64,000 nucleotides of DNA from Christensenella minuta (GTDB lineage: Bacteria; Bacillota; Clostridia; Christensenellales; Christensenellaceae). Each line of letters begins with the position of its first letter. Position 1 is the first letter of the stretch. The notes beneath the pieces were generated by a model. The model saw only the letters and a program-made list of their open reading frames with translations, did no database searches and was not told where the DNA came from. Below are positions 54,639 to 63,900 of this stretch, one piece after another. The position numbers and the translations under genes were made by a program. Where the stretch lies: positions 701,585 through 765,584 of the forward strand of contig NZ_CP029256.1 in assembly GCF_003628755.1 (NCBI RefSeq). The letters run 5' to 3'.

Positions 54639-55586
54639 GTGAAAGAGAAAACTTTGAGAACCAGGGCCAAAATTGGAAATGAAATGATTTTTCTGCCGGT
54701 CGTTATAATCGCCCTGTGTGTAATATCCGGGCTGATTAATCCGCGTTTTTTCACAGTGGCGAATTTTCTGACGATATTCCAGCAGGTAGCGGTATTAGGA
54801 ATCCTTACAAGCGCTATGCTGATGCTGCTCGTTATGGGGGCGATCGATCTTTCCTACGGCGCCCTGATCGGTCTGTGCAGCGTTATACTGTGCAACCTTA
54901 TCAGCGTGCAGGGGGTAAATCCGTGGCTCGCGCTCCTGATTATGTTTGCCACGGCCCTCGGCGCGGGAGCATTGAACGGCCTGATTATCACAAAATTTAA
55001 ATGTGAACCGCTGATTGTGACCATAGGTACAAGTTATATCTACCTTGGTTTCGCGCAGGTAATATCGCAAGGGACTTATCAATCCATCGGGGGTGCGTTT
55101 CCGTTTATTGGAACGGGAAAAATTGGCTTGATTCCAATGCCGATGATTGTACTTGTGATCGTTATGCTCTTGATGTTCGTTTTCCTGCGGTATACGCCTT
55201 TTGGCCGCAAGCTGCATATTATCGGCGGTAATTCCGAGGTGGCGTTCCTTTCCGGGATTCCGGTAAAGGCATATAAGCTGCTCGCGTTTGTTCTGGGCGG
55301 CGGTATCTGTGGTTTGGCGGCCTTCGTTCTTACCTCGCGCATTGGCTCGGCCTTGCCCACCAACGGATCGGGATATGAATTAAACGCCCTCGCGGCGGCT
55401 ATTATTGGCGGCGCGTCTTTTTCCGGGGCGAGGGGAACTGTCCTCGGTGCATTTTTCGGTGTGCTGCTTCTTGGCATTGTGAATAATGCACTCAATATTT
55501 TGGGAGTGGATGCATTTTATCAAACGGTTGTTTTGGGTGTTATAATCGTGATAGCGGTTATATTTAGTAATATCAAGAGCAGATAA
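54639..55586 (+). CDS. Sugar ABC transporter permease 1 (RbsC-like)
   Basis: This is a 315-residue membrane permease with eight to ten hydrophobic helices. It has the family pattern G-A-I-D-L-S-Y-G near 66 and the C-terminal L-N-A-L-A-A-A-I-I-G-G segment near 249. Starting at GTG 54639, two bases after the ATPase stop, it is translationally coupled. Only one permease is encoded, so it should work as a homodimer. Confidence 0.93.
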   Translation: MKEKTLRTRAKIGNEMIFLPVVIIALCVISGLINPRFFTVANFLTIFQQVAVLGILTSAMLMLLVMGAIDLSYGALIGLCSVILCNLISVQGVNPWLALLIMFATALGAGALNGLIITKFKCEPLIVTIGTSYIYLGFAQVISQGTYQSIGGAFPFIGTGKIGLIPMPMIVLVIVMLLMFVFLRYTPFGRKLHIIGGNSEVAFLSGIPVKAYKLLAFVLGGGICGLAAFVLTSRIGSALPTNGSGYELNALAAAIIGGASFSGARGTVLGAFFGVLLLGIVNNALNILGVDAFYQTVVLGVIIVIAVIFSNIKSR

Positions 55587-55617
55587 AATATCGAAGTTAT
55601 TATATGAGGTGTCGATT

Positions 55618-56886
55618 ATGAAAAAGGTTACAGCAGTTTTGATAGGCGCGGGAGACCGCGGTGCAAATGCGTATGCATCTTATGCCATCAATAATCCGGG
55701 AACAATTCAGTTTGTTGCCGTTGCAGAAAAAAACGACGAAAAAAGAAAGCATTTCCAGAAAGTGCACCATATTCCGGATGAAATGGCTTTTTCCAACTGG
55801 GACGATCTGTTTGCAAAGGGAAAGCTGGCAGATGCAATCCTGATCTGCACAAATGAAAATTATCATTATGAACCGGCCAAAAAGGCGATGGAGCAGGGAT
55901 ATCACATCCTCCTTGAAAAACCTATCACACAGGAGCCGGTTACAAGCGTGGAAATTGGCGACATGGCCGCAAGCTATGATAAAGTATTCATGCTGTGCTA
56001 TGTTCTTCGCTACACTCCCTTTTTCGCAGAAATCAAACGTGTGCTGGATGAAGGGACGATTGGTGAACTGAAAACGATCGTGCATTGCGAGAATACGGGG
56101 ATCGCACATTTTTCCCATAGCTATGTGCGCGGTATGTTCTCAAAGGAAGAAAATGCCGGCCCAATGATTCTTTCCAAGTGCTGCCATGATATGGATATTT
56201 TAAATTGGTTGACGGGGTCTCGTTGCGTTCGGTTGTCTAGCTATTCGACGCCTACATATTTTAACGCGGAAAATGCACCGGAAGACGCGCCGCTTCGCTG
56301 CACGGATGGCTGTCCCTATTCGGATTCCTGCTACTTTTATGCGCCGAAGATGTATTCTGTCCCAAGGTCGGGATTCAATGTGGATATGATTTCTCTCGAT
56401 ACGAGCCCGGAAGGGAAGATGAAAGCGCTCGAAAACGGTCCGTTTGGACGCTGCGTATACCATTGTGATAATGATGTAGTGGATACGCAGGTGATTAATA
56501 TGAAATATGAGAACGGAGTGACGGTGGCTTTTTCGATGACGGCTTATTCCGAAGAATGTTACCGGACAATCCGCCTTACGGGCACCAGAGGCGAAATTGA
56601 AGGGAATTTGGAAAAAAGCGAATTTGTCGTCAAAGATTTCGCGACCGGGCGGCATGATACCATACGGGTTTCTACGGTATTAGACAGGCATTCGGGTGGA
56701 GATTATTTTATCATGACCGATTTTATCAAGTTGGTACGCGAAGGCAGGGAAGGCGGCAGGACAAGCACAAAGGGTGCCGTCGATAGCCACGTCATGTGTT
56801 TTGCGGCAGAAAAATCCCGCAAAGAAGGCCAGGAAATCGATCTGGAGGAATACAAAGAAGAGCTTCGGTCGGAAGTTGGAAAATAA
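55618..56886 (+). CDS. Gfo/Idh/MocA-family NAD(P)-dependent dehydrogenase
   Basis: This is a 422-residue sugar or cyclitol oxidoreductase. The N-terminal Rossmann fold has L-I-G-A-G-D-R-G near 9. The signature E-K-P-I-T near 98 contains the catalytic Lys. The C-terminal domain has C-C-H-D-M-D near 180 and a Cys-rich stretch C-T-D-G-C-P-Y-S-D-S-C that may bind metal. ATG 55618 follows ATGAGG. Such enzymes often oxidise sugar carbon 3 or an inositol hydroxyl. Confidence 0.89.
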   Translation: MKKVTAVLIGAGDRGANAYASYAINNPGTIQFVAVAEKNDEKRKHFQKVHHIPDEMAFSNWDDLFAKGKLADAILICTNENYHYEPAKKAMEQGYHILLEKPITQEPVTSVEIGDMAASYDKVFMLCYVLRYTPFFAEIKRVLDEGTIGELKTIVHCENTGIAHFSHSYVRGMFSKEENAGPMILSKCCHDMDILNWLTGSRCVRLSSYSTPTYFNAENAPEDAPLRCTDGCPYSDSCYFYAPKMYSVPRSGFNVDMISLDTSPEGKMKALENGPFGRCVYHCDNDVVDTQVINMKYENGVTVAFSMTAYSEECYRTIRLTGTRGEIEGNLEKSEFVVKDFATGRHDTIRVSTVLDRHSGGDYFIMTDFIKLVREGREGGRTSTKGAVDSHVMCFAAEKSRKEGQEIDLEEYKEELRSEVGK

Positions 56887-56918
56887 AAAGACAGGAACGC
56901 CCCTTTTCATCAATCGGC

Positions 56919-56947
56919 TTGACATACTTCGCAGAGCGTGATAGAAT
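56919..56947 (+). promoter_or_regulatory. Promoter of a short transcript upstream of ROK regulator 2
   Basis: Perfect TTGACA (56919-56924) and TAGAAT (56942-56947) are spaced by 17 bases. A terminator begins only 26 bases downstream of the -10, so the predicted RNA is about 50 bases. Confidence 0.65.
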
Positions 56948-56972
56948 CGTTGTAATCAAAGTTGTAGTGAAC

Positions 56973-57004
56973 AAGGGCGTTTACAGAGATGTAAACGCCC
57001 TTTT
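56973..57004 (+). terminator. Terminator or attenuator hairpin upstream of ROK regulator 2
   Basis: A perfect 10-bp core (GGGCGTTTAC with GTAAACGCCC), extended by AA/TT, has a 6-base loop and runs into TTTT. It ends the short transcript from the promoter at 56919. Confidence 0.75.
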
Positions 57005-57162
57005 CGATTGTAATGGCAAAAGATAGATTAATTGCAAAGTGGGATGACTAATCGCGTTGGGAACCTTGAAAATTGAATCAGTCGGGAAAAAGTTCCAAAA
57101 GCACCTCTGTTTTCGCGAACAATATGCAAAAATAAAAAAATTTGCTTTTTGAAAAAAAATAG

Positions 57163-57191
57163 TTGACGGGATGGAAGTTTGGGAGTAATAT
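57163..57191 (+). promoter_or_regulatory. Promoter of ROK regulator 2
   Basis: TTGACG (57163-57168) and TAATAT (57186-57191) have a 17-base spacer. The leader to the ATG at 57281 is AT-rich. Apart from these sites and the short unit above, I see no gene in the 394-base gap 56887-57280. Confidence 0.6.
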
Positions 57192-57280
57192 TAAATCAAT
57201 AAGACAACCCACTTTACTAATTATTCAAAAAGCTACAATTAAAATATTGGACCGTTACTGAGAGCAGCGAGGAAATTCTG

Positions 57281-58540
57281 ATGTTTGTATATGGAGACCA
57301 GGGCACAGCCGATACTGAATTGGTGAACCAGCAACAGCTCAAATCATATCATTTGCGCCAGTTGTTTGATTTGGTGCTTGAAAACAAACGCGTGTCGCGC
57401 ACTTGGCTTGCGCGCTATATGAGACTCAGCACCACCGCTGTTTCTTCCCTGGTTGACGAATTACTTGAAAATGAGGTCCTCGTGTCCGTCGGGCAGGGGG
57501 TATCCAAAACGGCGGGGCGAAAGCCCATCATGCTGGAGGTCAACAGGAACTGGCGCCAAATCGTAACCTTCCGGCTCGACCTTGACGGCATTGAGTATGT
57601 ACTTTACGATATGGTCTGCCAGCCATTGGAAAAGATAAAACGCCGCATTAAGGGAAACGATTATGTCACTGAAATGGATGCGATCCTCAAACAATCCGAA
57701 GCACTGAGCCGGGAGAATGTTATCTCCATGTGCGTTGCTGTTCCGGCGATTGCGGATTGCGGCAGTCAGCGCTTGTTACTGAATATACTTGAGATTGAGG
57801 ATGAAGGGAAATTCCTTGCGGATATGTCCGCGCTTTTCCCCAGGGCCGTCCTTCTGATTGGAAACGACTCCGCTGCTTACGCATATGGAGAAAAAGAATT
57901 TGCCTCGGCAGATGGGATCGAAAATTTAATTTATATCAATTATACGCATGGTATCGGCGCCGGAATTATTATCGATGGCAAGATATTTAATGATACAAAG
58001 CACAACACCGGTGAAATCGGCCATATGTCGATTGATATGAACGGCCCGCAATGCGTTTGTGGCAACCGGGGCTGTCTCGAACGAATGATTAGCATTCCTG
58101 CCATTGTGCGGGAAACAAGACGAAAGATAGACGGCGGAAGCTATTCCATTATTACCGAGCTTTGCGGAAGCGATTTGAGCAGGCTGGATATAGAAATGGT
58201 TATTTATGCGTTTCTTCATGACGATATGATGGTTTGCCAGATCATAAAGGATATGGCGTCCAAGCTGTCTTTCGGGATCCGCAATATCTTCAGCATGTTT
58301 CACCCCCAGGAAGTTGTGATCGGGGGAATCGCCCACAGGTTTGGGGAACGGTTTCTTAAAATGCTGGTCCAATATACGAAGGGATCATCTTATTGGGAAT
58401 CCCTGTATGAGACGAAGATACGCTATACGCAAATACAGGAATTTGGGGCCAACCTGGGAATGGCAAAATATTATCTGGACAGTGTAATGTCGCTTGACAG
58501 AAACGAAGCGGTACAGAAATGCACGATGACTCTATTCTAA
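57281..58540 (+). CDS. ROK-family (NagC-like) transcriptional regulator 2
   Basis: This is a 419-residue regulator with an N-terminal winged helix (about 20-80; L-S-T-T-A-V-S-S-L-V) and a full ROK domain. The zinc cluster C-V-C-G-N-R-G-C-L-E near 264-273 is intact, and G-N-D-S-A-A-Y-A-Y-G-E keeps the ROK Asp near 194. It differs from ROK regulator 1 in both features. It heads the second cassette and probably senses the substrate or its phosphate. Confidence 0.88.
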   Translation: MFVYGDQGTADTELVNQQQLKSYHLRQLFDLVLENKRVSRTWLARYMRLSTTAVSSLVDELLENEVLVSVGQGVSKTAGRKPIMLEVNRNWRQIVTFRLDLDGIEYVLYDMVCQPLEKIKRRIKGNDYVTEMDAILKQSEALSRENVISMCVAVPAIADCGSQRLLLNILEIEDEGKFLADMSALFPRAVLLIGNDSAAYAYGEKEFASADGIENLIYINYTHGIGAGIIIDGKIFNDTKHNTGEIGHMSIDMNGPQCVCGNRGCLERMISIPAIVRETRRKIDGGSYSIITELCGSDLSRLDIEMVIYAFLHDDMMVCQIIKDMASKLSFGIRNIFSMFHPQEVVIGGIAHRFGERFLKMLVQYTKGSSYWESLYETKIRYTQIQEFGANLGMAKYYLDSVMSLDRNEAVQKCTMTLF

Positions 58541-58558
58541 AAAGGAGGAAGGATAAAC

Positions 58559-59386
58559 ATGGACAACAAAATTGCAGTGCTGACCAACACGTATCATGGG
58601 TTTACTCTGGATGAAGCGCTTAATGGTATTGCTGCCGCCGGATTCCGGTATGTAGAGCTTGCGGCCGTACGCGGCTGGACGGAACATGTCTCTTCCGATA
58701 TGACGGATGCGCAGATCGAAGAGGTTAAGCAAAAACTTGCTTCGCTTGGGCTTACGGCAATCGGTATGAGCGGACATTGCAACCTGATGGAAGAGGAGCG
58801 GCTGGATGATTTTCGTAAAAATATTGAGCTCGCCTCCAAATTGGGGTGCCAATACATTATCAGTTCTACCGGAGAGGCCCATTTTGGAAAAGGGGAAAGC
58901 TTTTCCGACGAGATTCTCGCTAAGCATTTGAAAGACCTGGTGCCGGAACTTGAGCGGTATCATATGACAATGGTCCTTGAAGTTCACGGAGAATACGGTA
59001 CAGGCGAATCTCTTTACAAGGTGACAAGAATGGTTGATTCTCCCCATGTGGCCATCAATTATGATACAGCCAATGTCGTCTTTTACGGCGGCAAATATCC
59101 GGAAGAAGAAATAAAATGCTGTGTCGGCGATGTGAAATATGTGCATCTGAAGGATAAAGCCGGGGAGATGAAGGAATGGAACTTTCCGGGAGTTGGCTCC
59201 GGCAATTTGAAATTGAAGAAGTTTATGGAATATATGGATTCGGAAGGGTATACGGGACCATACAGCATTGAGATCGAATATACGGAAGATTTCTGTATGC
59301 GTGATAAAAAGCCCGAGGACCTTGCGGTCGCAAACAAGGCTGTAAAGGATAGTTATGACTATCTGAAATCGATTGGAAGAATCTAA
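58559..59386 (+). CDS. Sugar phosphate isomerase/epimerase-like TIM-barrel protein
   Basis: This 275-residue protein belongs to the xylose-isomerase-like/AP-endonuclease-2 superfamily. The pattern of metal ligands is visible: E in V-L-E-V-H near 140, D-T-A-N near 169, H-L-K-D-K near 198 and a C-terminal E in I-E-I-E near 238. Homologues include IolE, hydroxypyruvate isomerase, tagatose epimerases and 3-keto-glycoside-processing enzymes. AAGGAGGAAGG precedes the ATG. Confidence 0.88.
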   Translation: MDNKIAVLTNTYHGFTLDEALNGIAAAGFRYVELAAVRGWTEHVSSDMTDAQIEEVKQKLASLGLTAIGMSGHCNLMEEERLDDFRKNIELASKLGCQYIISSTGEAHFGKGESFSDEILAKHLKDLVPELERYHMTMVLEVHGEYGTGESLYKVTRMVDSPHVAINYDTANVVFYGGKYPEEEIKCCVGDVKYVHLKDKAGEMKEWNFPGVGSGNLKLKKFMEYMDSEGYTGPYSIEIEYTEDFCMRDKKPEDLAVANKAVKDSYDYLKSIGRI

Positions 59387-59438
59387 AGTTTTGGCAGGAG
59401 TTCTGCTAAATAAACTATATCTAAATGGAGGTACGAAA

Positions 59439-60533
59439 ATGAAAAAAATCTTACTGACAATTCTTGCGGTAGTACTGGTTGTCGCCTTAGGCGCAACGAT
59501 GGTTGGTTGCTCGGCGCCCGCTGCTGAGCCTTCCGAATCCGCTTCCGCTGAAGCGTCCACAGCTCCGGAATCCTCGGCACCTGCTGAAGAATCCCCTGAA
59601 GCCGGTGCGAAAGATAGCTATACATTTGGCTATATCGCATACAACACGGCTGACATCTGGAACGACTATTCCCAGAAAGCTTTCGAGTATGCCGCGTCGC
59701 AGGCTGACGTAAATGTCGAAGTAGTGGCGCTCGATTCCAAAAACAGTGTTGAGGAATCCGTTAAGGCAATGGAATCTCTTATTCAGCAGGAAGTTGACGG
59801 GATCTCAATCTTCCCGATTTCCATCGAGCAGGGCGCACAGCTCGTTAAGATGGCAAATGACGCAGGGATTCCTGTAACGATTGAGAACTTTGAAATGGAT
59901 ACGCCTGATCCGGGCGACTACATTGCGGCTGTTGCATGCAAATATGACGACATCGGATATGCTGCGATCAATTATATCGCAGAACAGAAGCCGGGCGCGA
60001 AAATTTTCTTCTGCGCAGGACAGGAAGGCGCAGGCGTTTACGAGAAGTATCAGGAAGGCGTCGACAAAGCTATGGCTGAACTTGGCGATAAAGTAGAGAT
60101 CGTAGGCACGGAGCATGGCGATTGGGAAACTGAAAAAGCTATGAACGTAACCCAGAACTTCATCCAGAGCGGTGCGGAATTCGATTATATCTTTGCGAAC
60201 AACGGTTTGATGGCCAAAGGCTGCTACCAGGCTCTGAAAGAAGCGGGTATGGAAGATATTCCGATCGTTTCCACCGGTGGGTCTCCGGACGATTATCAGA
60301 TGCTCGTTGACGGTGTCGAAGCTGCAAACATGACGGCTCCGGTTTCCATCCAGGGTATCCAGACGTTCAAGAACCTGTATGACTCCGTTGTATTGGGTCA
60401 GGCTCCTACGGATACGTTCCAGCCTCTGCCGGTTATCGCGGTTTCCGCTGACGACATGGGCAAGTTCATCGCATGGGACGACTATGAAGCGGCTTACAAT
60501 TATGTATATGGCGGCGCAGATATTGCAAAATAA
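59439..60533 (+). CDS. Sugar ABC transporter substrate-binding lipoprotein 2 (RbsB-like)
   Basis: This 364-residue lipoprotein has signal peptide and lipobox M-V-G-C, a Ser/Glu/Ala/Pro-rich linker (about 25-60) and a type-I binding fold with I-V-S-T-G-G-S-P near 278. The overall plan and many motifs match the protein at 51997, so the two importers are paralogous. ATG 59439 follows TGGAGG; the upstream in-frame extension overlaps the preceding gene and lacks a signal peptide. Confidence 0.91.
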   Translation: MKKILLTILAVVLVVALGATMVGCSAPAAEPSESASAEASTAPESSAPAEESPEAGAKDSYTFGYIAYNTADIWNDYSQKAFEYAASQADVNVEVVALDSKNSVEESVKAMESLIQQEVDGISIFPISIEQGAQLVKMANDAGIPVTIENFEMDTPDPGDYIAAVACKYDDIGYAAINYIAEQKPGAKIFFCAGQEGAGVYEKYQEGVDKAMAELGDKVEIVGTEHGDWETEKAMNVTQNFIQSGAEFDYIFANNGLMAKGCYQALKEAGMEDIPIVSTGGSPDDYQMLVDGVEAANMTAPVSIQGIQTFKNLYDSVVLGQAPTDTFQPLPVIAVSADDMGKFIAWDDYEAAYNYVYGGADIAK

Positions 60534-60544
60534 GTAATCTCTCT

Positions 60545-60580
60545 TATTTACCGGGCTTCCGCAAGGGAGCCCGGTAAATA
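60545..60580 (+). promoter_or_regulatory. Intercistronic hairpin between binding-protein and ATPase genes, cassette 2
   Basis: A perfect 13-bp stem (60545-60557 with 60568-60580) has a 10-base loop and an A-rich rather than T-rich tail. It occupies the same place as the hairpin at 53091 but differs in sequence. Confidence 0.65.
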
Positions 60581-60605
60581 AATAAAAGGGAAAAGGTTGT
60601 TGCGT

Positions 60606-62126
60606 ATGAGTATTGATTATGAAAACAATAAGCCTGTCATTGAAATGAAAGACATCATCAAAGAGTTTTCGGGAGTACGCGCCCTCTCCGGTATCACGTT
60701 TGACCTTTACAAAGGCGAAATCCATTGTCTGGTCGGCGAGAACGGTGCGGGAAAAAGTACGCTGATGAAGGTTTTGAGCGGTGCATACAAACCTGATGGG
60801 GGCTCTATTGTTGTTGGAGAGAAGAGTTATAAGACGCTTGATCCCAACCTGTCGCAGGAGCTGGGCATCAATATTGTATATCAGGAAAACGATCTGGTTC
60901 CGACCATGAATGTTGTTGAAAATATTTTTGTCGGAAGTGAAAAGACAAAGAGATTTGGTTTTGTCGATTTTAAGGCGATGTTTCAGGAAACAGAAGCTGA
61001 AATGAAGGACCTGGGGATCGATATCGACCTTAATAAGACGATTGAGAATTTATCTGTTGCCGAACAGCAGTTTGTTAAAATTTTAAAAGCGATTTCTACA
61101 CATCCCAAAATATTGATTATGGACGAGCCGACTTCCATGTTTAATGTGGAAGACGCGGGAAAAGTGCTGGCTCTGGCGCAGACCATTGCCGCGCGGGGAA
61201 TCAGCATCATCTATATTTCCCACTTCCTGAACGAGGTAGTGCAGATCGCAGACCGTATTACGGTGATCCGCGACGGTGCGGTAGTCAGTACGTATTCAAA
61301 CGAGAAAAAGGATATTCCGCTTGAAACCATTACCCGGGATATGGTCGGGCGCCCGGTCGATATGTTCTATACAAAGGAGGAGCATGAGATCGGCGATGTT
61401 ATGTTTGAGGTCAAGGGCCTTAAACTGACAAAGGATTCTCCGGAAATCAGCTTTAATGTCCGCAAAGGAGAGATTCTGGGATTCTCCGGCATGGTCGGTT
61501 CCGGCCGTACGGAGATCATCCGCGCAGTATCGGGTGCGGACAGAAGATACGCCGGAGATATCTACCTGCATGGAAAGAAGCTGGATATCCACAATCCTGC
61601 AGATGGAATCGACGCAGGGATTGCTCATATTACAGAAGACCGCCAGAAGCTCGGCCTGATGCTGGGAGGCTCTGTTTTAGAGAATACCACAATCGTGGGA
61701 CTTCGCAACAAGATTAAGGGCTTTTTTATCAATGTGAAAAAGGAACCGCCGCTGATTGAAGGGATTATCAAGGACCTGAATGTGAAGACTCCGTCCGTGA
61801 TGCAGGAGGTTAAGTACCTTTCGGGCGGCAACCAGCAAAAGGTTGTTCTCGGAAAATGGCTTTTTGCGGATCAGGAAGTTTATATTTTCGATGAACCGAC
61901 CCGCGGAATTGATGTGAATGCCAAGGTTGAATTCTATAAACAGATGTCCAACCTGACGAAACAAGGAAAATGCATTATCATGATCTCTTCGGATATGCCC
62001 GAGCTTATTTCCATGAGTGACAGAGTATTGGTTGTACGAAACGGTGAAATTACCGGGGAACTGCAGAAAGATGAGATTACGGAAGAAGAGATAATCAAGA
62101 GAGCACTGGGGGTAAACAAATCATGA
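60606..62126 (+). CDS. Sugar ABC transporter double ATPase 2 (RbsA-like)
   Basis: This is a 506-residue tandem ABC ATPase. The first domain has G-E-N-G-A-G-K-S-T near 43 and I-L-I-M-D-E-P-T near 178. The second has the degenerate V-G-S-G-R-T near 298 and S-G-G-N-Q-Q-K near 410. It shares the M-V-G-R-P-V-D-M-F-Y element with the ATPase at 53138, supporting common descent. ATG 60606 follows AAAAGG. It overlaps the permease start by four bases. Confidence 0.94.
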   Translation: MSIDYENNKPVIEMKDIIKEFSGVRALSGITFDLYKGEIHCLVGENGAGKSTLMKVLSGAYKPDGGSIVVGEKSYKTLDPNLSQELGINIVYQENDLVPTMNVVENIFVGSEKTKRFGFVDFKAMFQETEAEMKDLGIDIDLNKTIENLSVAEQQFVKILKAISTHPKILIMDEPTSMFNVEDAGKVLALAQTIAARGISIIYISHFLNEVVQIADRITVIRDGAVVSTYSNEKKDIPLETITRDMVGRPVDMFYTKEEHEIGDVMFEVKGLKLTKDSPEISFNVRKGEILGFSGMVGSGRTEIIRAVSGADRRYAGDIYLHGKKLDIHNPADGIDAGIAHITEDRQKLGLMLGGSVLENTTIVGLRNKIKGFFINVKKEPPLIEGIIKDLNVKTPSVMQEVKYLSGGNQQKVVLGKWLFADQEVYIFDEPTRGIDVNAKVEFYKQMSNLTKQGKCIIMISSDMPELISMSDRVLVVRNGEITGELQKDEITEEEIIKRALGVNKS

Positions 62127-63088
62127 GTGAAGAAAGAGCTTTGAAAAAGAAATCCGGCCTTAACTTCAAAGATCAGCGCATATTGCTTGCGTTCGTCATT
62201 GTAGGCATTGTGATTGTTGTTTCAATTATCAATCCGAAATTTATCGAACTGAAGAATATTATCCAGATATTCCAGCAGATTTCCGTTATGGGCATCCTGA
62301 CGATGGCCATGGCGCTGCTTCTAATCAGCGGAGGGATCGACCTTTCTATCGGCAACTTGATGGTCCTTTCCGCGATTTGCATGTCAACGCTGATTGCCAG
62401 CGGAGTTGCGCTTCCGCTCGCTATTCTGGTAGGTATTATCGTAGCGATTGCCTGCGGTGCGCTCAACGGGTTTATCATTGCAAAAAGCAAATGCGTACCG
62501 CTCATCATCTCGCTTGGTACCAGCCAAATCTTTTACGGTATTTCATTGACAATCTCCGGCGGGCGCATCATGAGCTTCAACGGAACGCTTGATGCAATCG
62601 GCAGCACGAAAATTGCGGACGTGTTTCCGGTCATGTTATTTTTCCTGATTGCAATGATCTTCGTGGCCTATGTTCTGCTTAACCGCACAAAATACGGAAG
62701 GCGTTTGGTAGCGATCGGCGGAAACGAAAAGAACGCTTATCTATCGGGTATTAATGTCGATATGCATAAAATCGGGATTTATATTATCAGCGGATTGTTC
62801 TGCGGAGTCGCGGCAATCGTTTTTTCCGCGAGACTTGATTCGGTCAGCGCGAGCGCGGGTTCCGGCTATGAGCTGAATGCGCTTACGGCGGCTATCATCG
62901 GCGGAATTACCTTCGAGGGTGGGCGCGGGACTATTTCCGGCGCGTTCCTCGGCTGCTTGTTCATGGGTGTTGTTACAAACGCAATGAATATCCTGCGGGT
63001 AGAATCCTATACGCAGACGATCGTTACCGGTATCATCATTGTAATTGCAGTTGTACTGAGCAATATCAACAATTTGAGAAAGAACTAA
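62123..63088 (+). CDS. Sugar ABC transporter permease 2 (RbsC-like)
   Basis: This is a 321-residue membrane permease with the pattern S-G-G-I-D-L-S-I-G near 70 and L-N-A-L-T-A-A-I-I-G-G near 252, about eight to ten helices. ATG 62123 overlaps the ATPase stop (ATGA), so the two are coupled. A single permease again implies a homodimer. Confidence 0.93.
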   Translation: MSEERALKKKSGLNFKDQRILLAFVIVGIVIVVSIINPKFIELKNIIQIFQQISVMGILTMAMALLLISGGIDLSIGNLMVLSAICMSTLIASGVALPLAILVGIIVAIACGALNGFIIAKSKCVPLIISLGTSQIFYGISLTISGGRIMSFNGTLDAIGSTKIADVFPVMLFFLIAMIFVAYVLLNRTKYGRRLVAIGGNEKNAYLSGINVDMHKIGIYIISGLFCGVAAIVFSARLDSVSASAGSGYELNALTAAIIGGITFEGGRGTISGAFLGCLFMGVVTNAMNILRVESYTQTIVTGIIIVIAVVLSNINNLRKN

Positions 63089-63109
63089 CGTAAGAGGGAA
63101 GTGAGCAGA

Positions 63110-63841
63110 ATGAATATACTTGCAATTGGTTGTCATCCCGACGATCTTGAGATCGCGTGCGCAGGTACGCTCGCAAAATATGCGAAGCGTGGAGATGAGG
63201 TCATTATGTGCCATGTTGCCAACGGCAATCTGGGACATGCTATCATCATGCCTGACGAGCTGCGCGATATCAGGACAAAAGAAGCGGAAAATGCGGCGAA
63301 AATTATTGGCGCGGAGTCTGTCAATATCGATGTAGGGGATATGAATGTCGAAGCTTCGAACCGTGATACGATTGAAAAGGTTGTCGAGGTGATCCGCTAC
63401 GCGAAACCAGATCTTATTATTACGCATAATCCGGACGATTATATGAGGGACCATATGCAAACGAGCCAGTTGGCATTTCATGCAAGCTTTGGCGCGACGG
63501 TTCCGCATATGAAAGGGGCGATCCTTCCGGGGATCAGCGAAGCGGCGGAAGCCTTTGGCACGATTGTTCCCATTTTCTTTATGGATACTCTTGCAGGCAT
63601 CAACTTTATTCCCACGGAGTACGTAGATGTTACGGATACGATCGAACTGAAGCTTGAAGCGCTTGCTTGCCACGAAAGCCAAATCAAATGGATGCTGGAT
63701 CACGACAAGATCGATTTTATTGATTTTGTACGCACCTGCTCTAAATACAGAGGCCTCCAATGCAGCGTGCCTTATGCAGAGGGATTCCGCCAGTACGCAG
63801 GGTGGCCGCGTTTTGCGACGAAACGCCTGCTGCCGGAATGA
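63110..63841 (+). CDS. PIG-L/LmbE-family deacetylase 2
   Basis: This 243-residue zinc-dependent deacetylase has the motif H-P-D-D-L-E at residues 9-14 and the distal R-D-H near 116. No signal peptide is present. It is nearer to the classical MshB/BshB-type motif than the first PIG-L protein (47681), so the two are not a recent copy. ATG 63110 fits AGAGGG better than the GTG at 63101. It is followed 59 bases later by a second NagB-like gene. Confidence 0.88.
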   Translation: MNILAIGCHPDDLEIACAGTLAKYAKRGDEVIMCHVANGNLGHAIIMPDELRDIRTKEAENAAKIIGAESVNIDVGDMNVEASNRDTIEKVVEVIRYAKPDLIITHNPDDYMRDHMQTSQLAFHASFGATVPHMKGAILPGISEAAEAFGTIVPIFFMDTLAGINFIPTEYVDVTDTIELKLEALACHESQIKWMLDHDKIDFIDFVRTCSKYRGLQCSVPYAEGFRQYAGWPRFATKRLLPE

Positions 63842-63900
63842 GCAAGTTAAATATTATAGTTTACTGTTGCGTTTGACGATACAGCGGTGAGGAGGCCGAG

